From contig JBILVB010000098.1 of NCBI GenBank assembly GCA_044370695.1, positions 1 through 15,136 of the forward strand: a stretch of DNA of 15,136 bases, given 5' to 3'. The notes below the pieces were generated by a model. The model saw nothing but the letters and a program-made list of their open reading frames with translations. It ran no database searches and was not told the DNA's origin. A program made the position numbers and the translations under genes. The DNA is from JBEIFW01 sp044370695. GTDB lineage: Bacteria; Actinomycetota; Acidimicrobiia; Acidimicrobiales; Ilumatobacteraceae. The stretch's first letter is position 1. Each line of letters starts with the position of its first letter. This document shows positions 6,864 through 12,294 of this stretch, piece by piece.

Positions 6864-7699
6864 GCACCGTTCGCATCGTCACCGATTCCGCCTGCGACCT
6901 GCCCGATGCGTTGGTGCGGGAGCGAGGGATCACCGTCGTGCCACTCACGATCCGGTTCGGTGACGAGGACCTCGTCGACCGTGAGCAGCTCTCGACCCAG
7001 GAGTTCTGGTCCCGTTGCGCGGCGTCGAGCGAACTCCCGCAGACGGCGGCCCCGGCACCCGGTGCCTTCGAGGCCGCCTACCGCCGGTTGGCGGCGGAGG
7101 GCGCCCGCGGCATCGTGGTGGTGAACCTTTCCTCGGCGCTGTCCGCCACCATGCAGAGCGCGCTGCTGGCCGCCGAGGCCGTCGCCGACGTCATCGAGGT
7201 CGAGGTGGTCGACTCGCGATCGGTCACGATCGGGTTGGGGATGACGGTCCTCGCTGCCGAGGAACTCGCGGCCACGGGCGCGAGCGTCACCGAGGTCGCT
7301 GCGCACGCTCGTGACGTGGCGGCGCGGACCAAGGTCTGGGGTGCGCTCGACACGCTCGAGAACCTCCGCAAGGGCGGCCGCATCGGTGGGGCCAAGGCGC
7401 TCGTCGCGTCGGTGTTGTCGATCAAGCCGATCATCGAGGTTCGCGACGGCAAGGTGGAAGAAGGCGGCAAGCAGCGCACCCGAGCCAAGGCGTTGGCCAT
7501 GCTCGTCGAGACCGTGCGCGCCAACCTTCCGCTCGAACGTCTCGCGGTGATGCACGCCGACGTCGACGACGTCGACGTGTTCGTCGGACGGCTGCGCGAG
7601 ATCTACGCCGGCGAGATCGTGGTCGGAGAGATCGGGCCGGTCATCGGCACCCACGCAGGTCGAGGCACGATCGGCGTCGCGTTCCGCCGCCCGGGCTGA
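6860..7699 (+). CDS. DegV family fatty-acid-binding protein
   Basis: A 279-residue cytoplasmic protein of the DegV/FakB family. It begins VRIVTDSACDLP, with the TDS motif (8-10) that lies near the bound fatty-acid carboxylate. It continues with VVPLTIRFGDEDLVDRE, a central VVVNLSSALSATMQSA motif, and VVDSRSVTIGLGM. The C-terminal domain contains TLENLRKGGRIGGAKALVASVLSIKPIIEVRDGKV, highly typical of the family, and ends with GPVIGTHAGRGTIGVAFRR. FakB proteins present fatty acids to the kinase FakA in Gram-positive bacteria. No FakA/DhaK-like partner is in the window, so the exact role is open. The GTG start overlaps the DUF6049 stop by 4 nt and also has its own -10 hexamer. An upstream in-frame start at 6809 would add 17 residues that do not resemble the family. 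It occupies the slot where murJ is expected. Confidence 0.92.
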   Translation: MSTVRIVTDSACDLPDALVRERGITVVPLTIRFGDEDLVDREQLSTQEFWSRCAASSELPQTAAPAPGAFEAAYRRLAAEGARGIVVVNLSSALSATMQSALLAAEAVADVIEVEVVDSRSVTIGLGMTVLAAEELAATGASVTEVAAHARDVAARTKVWGALDTLENLRKGGRIGGAKALVASVLSIKPIIEVRDGKVEEGGKQRTRAKALAMLVETVRANLPLERLAVMHADVDDVDVFVGRLREIYAGEIVVGEIGPVIGTHAGRGTIGVAFRRPG

Positions 7700-7748
7700 G
7701 TCCCGCCGGTCGACGCCGGGTGTCCCCCGCCCGGCCGATCCCCACCGG

Positions 7749-7754
7749 TAGCGT
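7749..7754 (+). promoter_or_regulatory. -10 element for the Ser/Thr kinase gene
   Basis: TAGCGT ends 8 nt before the GTG at 7763. It lies in the 63 bp gap after degV, the only clear transcriptional break in the plus-strand block from 4111 to 10609. Confidence 0.55.
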
Positions 7755-7762
7755 TCGCTGCG

Positions 7763-9286
7763 GTGGCTGCGCTGTCGTCCGTTCCCGATCATGCGCGGCG
7801 GGTGATCGCCGGTCGCTATCGGCTCGAGCGACTCATCGGCATCGGTGGCATGGCCGAGGTCTGGCGAGCCACCGATCTCGTGCTGCAACGGCCGGTCGCG
7901 GTGAAGTTGCTGAAAGGAGCGCTGGCCGACGACCCCGTGCTCGTCGAGCGGTTCCGGCGGGAGGCTGCGGCCGCCGCTCGACTCGCCCATCCCTGCGTCG
8001 TACGCGTTTTCGACACCGTGGGCACGCAGGCCGAGCAGGCCGTCGTGATGGAACTCGTCGAGGGGCGCACCCTGCGCCAGCGCCTCGACCGCGAAGGCCG
8101 GTTGCCAGCCGCCGACGTGGTGACGATCGGGCTCGCGCTCGCCGACGGACTCGACGCCGCGCATCGGGCCGACCTCGTGCACCGCGACGTGAAGCCGGGC
8201 AACATCCTGCTCACCAACGACGGTCGCGTCGTGCTGACCGATTTCGGGATCGCCACCGCCATGCGGGCCAAGCGGGACCTCACCCGCGAGGACGTGATGA
8301 TGGGGACGGCGAAGTACCTGTCTCCCGAGCAGGTGCTCGGCACACCGGTCGACGCGCGCTCGGACGTGTTCTCCCTCGGGGTCGTGCTCTACGAGTGCCT
8401 GGCCGGCGAGGTGCCCTTCGCTGCGGACACCGACGCTGCGACGGCGCTCGCGCGCCTGCAGCGCACGCCGGTGCCGTTGCGCACGCTGCGCCCGGGGCTT
8501 CCCCGCGACCTCGAGGGCGTCGTCCACGCCTGCCTGGCCCGACGACCCGAACTGCGCCCGCAGAGCGCCGCGGCGCTGCGCGACCGGCTGGCCCGTCTCG
8601 AATTGTCACCGAGCGCCGACGCCAGCCCGACGATGCCCGAGCCGTCACCGCTGCGGCGCACCGGCCGGCGCAAGGTCGTGCTCGCGGTCGTTGCGCTCGT
8701 TGCCGTGTGCCTCGCCGGTGCGATCGGGCTGTCCCGCAGTGCCGACCAGCCCGGCGCACCCGCGGCCGTCAGCGCCGGGGTGCCCGTGGACGGAGGGACG
8801 GCGACGGCCACGACGGCGTCGCCGACCCCGGCCGGTCCCGTGTCGATCACCGCGACCGCCGAATTCGATCCTCCGCCCGGGGACGGTCGGGAGAACCCGG
8901 GCCAACTCGGTGCCCTCGTCGACGGCGACCCGGCGACGACGTGGTCGACGGTCTGTTACGAGTCGGCCACGTTCGGGGCCAAGGGGGGCGTCGGCCTGCG
9001 CTTCCGGTTGTCCGCACCACCGGTCGGCATGGCCCTCGAGGTCACCTCGCCCACCACGGGCTGGTCTGCCCGGGTCTTCCTCGCGACGACTGCGGGCCCG
9101 ACGCTGGCCGGCTGGGGGACGGCGGCGTCGGCCGGCACGAACCTCCCGGCCGGCACGGTCCGCTTCCCGCTCGCGGGCGCCGGCACCGAGGTGCTGCTCT
9201 GGCTCGATCGAGCCGGCCGGGCGATCAGCGGCTGCACGTTCCCCTACCAGATCCGGCTCTCCGATGTCCGAGTCGTCTCGCTCTGA
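7763..9286 (+). CDS. Membrane Ser/Thr protein kinase with extracellular MviN-like C-terminal domain
   Basis: A 507-residue single-pass membrane kinase. The cytoplasmic kinase domain (about 15-280) has the glycine loop IGIGGMAEVWRATD (25-38) and the ATP lysine in VAVKLL (Lys48). It also has the catalytic loop LVHRDVKPGNILLT (Asp142), the magnesium motif DFG (160-162), and the activation segment ending GTAKYLSPEQ. All catalytic residues are intact. A basic stretch (RRTGRRK) precedes one transmembrane helix (304-322). A Ala/Thr/Pro-rich linker leads to an extracellular beta domain (about 360-507) with EFDPPPGDGRENPGQ, LVDGDPATTWSTVCYES and KGGVGLRFRL. This is a discoidin-like pattern resembling the C-terminal domain of mycobacterial MviN (Rv3910). 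There the kinase domain is a pseudokinase fused behind the MurJ flippase. The gene overlaps sigM by 23 nt. Likely targets (CwlM, FHA proteins) are inferred. Confidence 0.88.
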   Translation: MAALSSVPDHARRVIAGRYRLERLIGIGGMAEVWRATDLVLQRPVAVKLLKGALADDPVLVERFRREAAAAARLAHPCVVRVFDTVGTQAEQAVVMELVEGRTLRQRLDREGRLPAADVVTIGLALADGLDAAHRADLVHRDVKPGNILLTNDGRVVLTDFGIATAMRAKRDLTREDVMMGTAKYLSPEQVLGTPVDARSDVFSLGVVLYECLAGEVPFAADTDAATALARLQRTPVPLRTLRPGLPRDLEGVVHACLARRPELRPQSAAALRDRLARLELSPSADASPTMPEPSPLRRTGRRKVVLAVVALVAVCLAGAIGLSRSADQPGAPAAVSAGVPVDGGTATATTASPTPAGPVSITATAEFDPPPGDGRENPGQLGALVDGDPATTWSTVCYESATFGAKGGVGLRFRLSAPPVGMALEVTSPTTGWSARVFLATTAGPTLAGWGTAASAGTNLPAGTVRFPLAGAGTEVLLWLDRAGRAISGCTFPYQIRLSDVRVVSL

Positions 9287-9854
9287 GCCATCGGACGCGA
9301 TCCTCGTCGCAGCGGCGCAACGGGGCGATCGACGGGCCCTCGAAACCCTGCTCGAGCGCCATCACGACCGTGTCCGGGCGGTGTGCTGGCGACTCACGGG
9401 CAACGCCGCCGACGCCGACGACGCCACGCAGGAGGCGCTGATCGCCGTCGTCCGGGGGCTTCCCCGGTTCGACGGCCGATCGGCGTTCACCACCTGGCTC
9501 TTCCGGATCGCGACCAATGCCTCGCTCGACGAGCTCCGCCGGAGGAGGCGTCGACCCGTACCCGATCCGGACCAGGTCGACCGCCTCGCCGCCTCGGCCG
9601 CTGTCGGCGCCGGCATCGAGACCGTCGCCGAGCGGGACGTCCTGGACCGGGCGTTGCGCCAGCTGCCCGAGGAGTACCGCATCGCCGTCGTGCTCCGTGA
9701 CGTGGGCGATCTGGACTACGCCGAGATCGCCGAGGTGCTCCAGATCCCCCCGGGAACGGTTCGGTCGAGGATCGCCCGCGGGCGCGCCTCGCTGGCGGCG
9801 GCCCTCGGTGGGAACCAGACCACCGGGGACGAACGTCCGAGGACACGGCCATGA
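9264..9854 (+). CDS. sigM: ECF (group 4) RNA polymerase sigma factor, SigM-like
   Basis: A 196-residue sigma factor. Region 2 (about 25-92) has ERHHDRVRAVCWRLTGNAADADDATQEALIAV and the promoter-recognition stretch FTTWLFRIATNASLDELRRRRRR. Region 4 (about 128-180) has ALRQLPEEYRIAVVLRDVGDLDYAEIAEVLQIPPGTVRSRIARGRA with its helix-turn-helix. There is no region 1 or 3, as expected for ECF factors. The ATG at 9264 lies inside the end of the kinase gene (23 nt overlap), so translation is likely coupled. The position before a membrane anti-sigma candidate, trxB, trxA and cwlM matches sigM of mycobacteria, which is the basis for the symbol; orthology in function is inferred. No ECF-type GGAAC/CGTC promoter was found just upstream. 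The 3' end overlaps the next gene by ATGA. Confidence 0.88.
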   Translation: MSESSRSEPSDAILVAAAQRGDRRALETLLERHHDRVRAVCWRLTGNAADADDATQEALIAVVRGLPRFDGRSAFTTWLFRIATNASLDELRRRRRRPVPDPDQVDRLAASAAVGAGIETVAERDVLDRALRQLPEEYRIAVVLRDVGDLDYAEIAEVLQIPPGTVRSRIARGRASLAAALGGNQTTGDERPRTRP

Positions 9855-10609
9855 CCTTCCCCGGTGATCCCCCCGACCTCGACCCCGTCGACCCCGTCGA
9901 CCTCGACGCGAGCGATCTGCTCGATCGACCGTCGCCGAGCGGGCAACGCGGCGTGATCGACGACGCCGTGCTGGCCCGCGCCGCAGAGTTCGACCGCCTC
10001 CGCGCCCGGCTCGTCGACGTTCCCGCCGCAGAACCGAACCGGCGCGCCGCCACCCTCGCTGGCGCATTGCGCGCGTTCGACGCGACCGCAGCACCGCCGT
10101 TCGTGCCACCACCGGGCAGCGGTGGGCGAGTGATCCCGCTCGCTCGGCGCCGCCGCGGCGTCGTCGCTCCGGCGGCGGCCATCGCTGCGCTTGCGGCGGC
10201 GGCCGCCGGGTTCGTCCTCGTCGGTCGGGGGCCCTCCTCCGATCCGAACCTCGCCGGCGGCGAGGCCGCCCGGGCGGCCGCCCCCGAGGTGGTCGCGGCG
10301 CCCGAGGATGCCGGGGTGCGGTCCGACGGCGCGCCGGCCCTCGCTGCGTCGCCCGCCGCTTCCAACGACTCGCTGCGTGGGCCGGCGTCGCTGCCGGTCG
10401 CCGCAACCGACGTGGAGCTGCGAGCGCTGCTCGGCGCGCTCCCGGTCGCCGCCGCACCGGCCGCGTGCCCGACGTTGGCGGGCTCGCTCCGTGGTCCGCT
10501 GCGCTGGACGCCCACCGACCGGGTGGTCGTGGTGGTCGTCACGGGTGCGCGTGCCCGACTCGTCACGGTGGACGACTGCCTTGAGGTCACGACGATCGCC
10601 GTGCCGTAG
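9851..10609 (+). CDS. Putative membrane anti-sigma factor (RsmA-like)
   Basis: A 252-residue protein with one membrane helix (about 104-124, GVVAPAAAIAALAAAAAGFVL) preceded by LARRRRG, so the N-terminus is cytoplasmic. The cytoplasmic part (1-103) starts with an acidic Asp-Pro-rich stretch (DLDPVDPVDLDASD). It then has a helical region DAVLARAAEFDRLRARL and NRRAATLAGALRAFDA that could contact the sigma factor. No HxxxCxxC zinc motif is present. The outer part is Ala/Pro-rich with two cysteines (in APAACPTL and VDDCLEV) that may form a disulfide, and it ends in a beta-rich segment. The ATGA overlap with sigM and the matching position of rsmA (Rv3912) in M. tuberculosis are the main grounds for the call. 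Sequence similarity alone would not be sufficient. Its TAG stop forms part of the next gene's -10 hexamer. Confidence 0.6.
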   Translation: MTFPGDPPDLDPVDPVDLDASDLLDRPSPSGQRGVIDDAVLARAAEFDRLRARLVDVPAAEPNRRAATLAGALRAFDATAAPPFVPPPGSGGRVIPLARRRRGVVAPAAAIAALAAAAAGFVLVGRGPSSDPNLAGGEAARAAAPEVVAAPEDAGVRSDGAPALAASPAASNDSLRGPASLPVAATDVELRALLGALPVAAAPAACPTLAGSLRGPLRWTPTDRVVVVVVTGARARLVTVDDCLEVTTIAVP

Positions 10610-10612
10610 GCT
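10607..10612 (+). promoter_or_regulatory. -10 element for the small membrane protein gene, overlapping a stop codon
   Basis: TAGGCT ends 6 nt before the ATG at 10619. Its first three bases are the stop codon of the anti-sigma candidate. The promoter would drive the small membrane protein and probably the GTGA-coupled trxB. Confidence 0.55.
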
Positions 10613-10618
10613 GCCGTC

Positions 10619-10921
10619 ATGCCTGATCAGCCGCCTGCGGACTGGGTCGCCCAGGTCACGGACACGATCGTGCGCACGATCGGCACGCTTCGGGATCGCA
10701 CCACCAAGCCGGCGATCACCATCGCCCGCGGGCTGGTGTTCGGCATCATGGCCGCCATCCTGGGGGTCGTGGCCGTGGTGCTGCTCGCCGTGCTCGTGGT
10801 CCGCATCATCGAGAACTACGTGCCGGGCGGGGTGTGGAAATCGCACTTCATCACCGGGGCGCTGTTCACTCTCGGCGGGCTGATCCTGATGTCCAAGCGT
10901 CATTCGAAGGCGGAATCGTGA
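10619..10921 (+). CDS. Small two-helix membrane protein of unknown function
   Basis: A 100-residue protein with two predicted transmembrane segments. The first is long (about 37-62, ARGLVFGIMAAILGVVAVVLLAVLVV) and the second shorter (76-92, FITGALFTLGGLILMSK). The N-terminal 35 residues look amphipathic and cytoplasmic (WVAQVTDTIVRTIGTLRDRT), and the C-terminus is basic (KRHSKAES), so both ends are probably inside. The size and topology recall holin-like or phage-shock-type membrane proteins, but no family motif is recognised. A -10 hexamer 6 nt upstream predicts a leaderless mRNA. The stop codon overlaps the trxB start by 4 nt (GTGA), so the two are translationally coupled. It has no counterpart in the mycobacterial sigM-rsmA-trxB order. 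Confidence 0.75.
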   Translation: MPDQPPADWVAQVTDTIVRTIGTLRDRTTKPAITIARGLVFGIMAAILGVVAVVLLAVLVVRIIENYVPGGVWKSHFITGALFTLGGLILMSKRHSKAES

Positions 10922-11871
10922 ACGGACCTGCGGTCCACGACGTCCTGATCATCGGCTCGGGGCCTGCTGGCCTCACCGCTGCGATCTACACGGCGCGGGC
11001 CAGCCTCTCGCCCCTGGTGATCGAAGGTGAGCCGTCGTCCACCAGCGACCAACCGGGTGGGCAACTCATGCTCACCACGGAGGTCGAGAACTTTCCCGGC
11101 TTCCCCGAGGGGATCATGGGCCCCGAGTTGATGACCCGGTTCCGCGAGCAGGCGGGGCGCTTCGGCGCAACGTTCCTCACCGAGAAGGTCACCCGCGTCG
11201 ACTTCTCGCAGCGTCCCTTCCGGGTCTGGGTGCGCGAGCAGGAGTTCCTCGCTCGCTGCATCATCGTGTCCACCGGAGCGCAGTCGCTGATGCTCGGTCT
11301 CGAAGCCGAGCAACGCTTGATCGGCCACGGGCTCAGCACCTGCGCCACCTGCGACGGTTTCTTCTTCCGTGGTCAGGAGATCGCCGTGGTCGGCGGCGGG
11401 GATTCGGCCATCGAGGAAGCGACCTTCCTCACCAAGTTCGCCTCGAAGGTCACGATCGTCCACCGCCGCGACAGCTTGCGCGCATCGAAGATCATGCAGG
11501 AACGGGCGTTCGCGAACCCGAAGATCGAGTTCCTGTGGAACCACACGGTGGTCGACCTCGTCGGCGAGACCTCGCTCGCCGGAGCCGTCGTCGAACACGT
11601 GTCCACCGGTGAACGCCGGACGCTCGACGTGACGGGCGTGTTCGTGGCCATCGGGCACCGACCCAACACTCGGCTCTTCGAAGGCGTCCTCGACATGGAA
11701 GACACCGGCTACCTCGTCACCCGTCCCGGTTCGACCGCCACGAACGTCGACGGAGTCTTCGCCTGCGGTGACGTGCAGGACCATACCTACCGCCAGGCGA
11801 TCACGGCGGCGGGTAGCGGGTGCATGGCCGCGATCGACGCCGAACGCTGGCTCGAAGCAGCCGGGCACTGA
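10918..11871 (+). CDS. trxB: Thioredoxin-disulfide reductase
   Basis: A 317-residue flavoprotein that passes electrons from NADPH through FAD to thioredoxin. FAD binding is shown by VLIIGSGPAGLTAAIYTARA (GSGPAG 13-18), then PGGQLMLTTEVENFPGFPEGI. The redox-active pair is CATC (142-145) in LSTCATCDGFFFRG, and the NADPH-binding motif is VVGGGDSAIEEATFL (157-171). The C-terminus has GVFACGDVQDHTYRQAITAAGSGCMAAIDAERWL, the second FAD motif of low-molecular-weight TrxB. The length is normal for the family. The GTG at 10918 overlaps the upstream stop (GTGA) with a weak Shine-Dalgarno-like AGGCGGA just before it. An in-frame start at 10834 would add 28 residues that read as the membrane gene in another frame. 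The thioredoxin gene follows after 81 bp. Confidence 0.97.
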   Translation: MNGPAVHDVLIIGSGPAGLTAAIYTARASLSPLVIEGEPSSTSDQPGGQLMLTTEVENFPGFPEGIMGPELMTRFREQAGRFGATFLTEKVTRVDFSQRPFRVWVREQEFLARCIIVSTGAQSLMLGLEAEQRLIGHGLSTCATCDGFFFRGQEIAVVGGGDSAIEEATFLTKFASKVTIVHRRDSLRASKIMQERAFANPKIEFLWNHTVVDLVGETSLAGAVVEHVSTGERRTLDVTGVFVAIGHRPNTRLFEGVLDMEDTGYLVTRPGSTATNVDGVFACGDVQDHTYRQAITAAGSGCMAAIDAERWLEAAGH

Positions 11872-11873
11872 TC

Positions 11874-11879
11874 TAGGCT
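11874..11879 (+). promoter_or_regulatory. -10 element for trxA
   Basis: TAGGCT begins 2 nt after the trxB stop codon. A transcription start about 7 nt downstream would give a leader of some 66 nt before the trxA ATG, unlike the leaderless genes in this window. Confidence 0.45.
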
Positions 11880-11940
11880 TTCCTCCCCGGGAATGCCACC
11901 GCTGTCCACCGGTGTTGGTGCGAGCGGGACCCTCCAGCCG

Positions 11941-11946
11941 AAAGGG
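11941..11946 (+). promoter_or_regulatory. Shine-Dalgarno site of trxA
   Basis: AAAGGG with a 6 nt spacer decides the ATG at 11953 over an in-frame ATG at 11893 that would add 20 residues unlike thioredoxin. Confidence 0.6.
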
Positions 11947-11952
11947 CGAACG

Positions 11953-12294
11953 ATGGCAGACGGCATCATCAACCTGACCACCTCCACCTTCGACGAGACC
12001 GTGCAGTCGTCGGACACGGCCGTGGTCGTCGACTTCTGGGCGGAATGGTGCGGCCCGTGCAAGATGATCGCCCCCATCCTCACCGAGATCGCCGCCGAGC
12101 AGCGGGGCAAGGTGACGATCGCGAAGCTCAACGTCGACGAGCACCCCGATCTGGCGATGAAGTACAACGTCATGAGCATTCCCACCCTGCTCGTGTTCGA
12201 AGGTGGTGAGTTGCGCAAGCGGCTCGTCGGCGCCAAGGGCAAGGGCCAGCTCCTGCAGGAGTTGAAGGAATTCCTTCCGACGGACTCCCACTGA
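11953..12294 (+). CDS. trxA: Thioredoxin
   Basis: A 113-residue classical thioredoxin, a cytoplasmic dithiol reductant for ribonucleotide reductase and other enzymes. It has VVVDFWAEWCGPCKMIAPIL with the active site WCGPC (32-36), the buried Asp of VVDFWA, and KLNVDEHPDLAMKYNVMSIPTLLVFEGG with the cis-proline (SIPT). The C-terminal helix is GQLLQELKEFL. The start at 11953 is set by AAAGGG six bases upstream. The upstream partner is trxB, and the pair matches trxB-trxC beside sigM in mycobacteria. Its TGA stop overlaps a CTG that is the likely start of the next gene. A perfect 14 bp palindrome lies in the last codons (12264-12277). Confidence 0.97.
   Translation: MADGIINLTTSTFDETVQSSDTAVVVDFWAEWCGPCKMIAPILTEIAAEQRGKVTIAKLNVDEHPDLAMKYNVMSIPTLLVFEGGELRKRLVGAKGKGQLLQELKEFLPTDSH
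12264..12277 (+). repeat. Perfect 14 bp palindrome at the end of trxA
   Basis: GAAGGAATTCCTTC is self-complementary over all 14 bases and lies within the last codons of trxA, 13 nt before the CTG proposed as the start of cwlM. It includes AAGGAA, a Shine-Dalgarno-like run that is too far (20 nt) for ordinary use. A role in coupling is speculative. Confidence 0.5.

Noticed and set aside
6008..8527. Very long minus-strand open frame (839 codons)
   Set aside because: It lies opposite DUF6049, degV and the kinase, whose motifs are unmistakable. The translation is Arg/His/Gly-rich with no recognisable domain, as expected for a GC-rich antisense shadow.
11595..11602. ACACGTGT in trxB as a parS-like site
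   Set aside because: The flanking bases do not match parS and the 8 bp palindrome is explained by coding sequence.
10834..11871. ATG at 10834 as trxB start
   Set aside because: It would overlap the small membrane protein gene by 88 bp and add non-conserved residues. The GTG at 10918 gives the standard N-terminus and a GTGA overlap.
11893..12294. ATG at 11893 as trxA start
   Set aside because: The extra 20 residues (PPLSTGVGASGTLQPKGRT) are unlike thioredoxin, and the ATG at 11953 has a proper Shine-Dalgarno.
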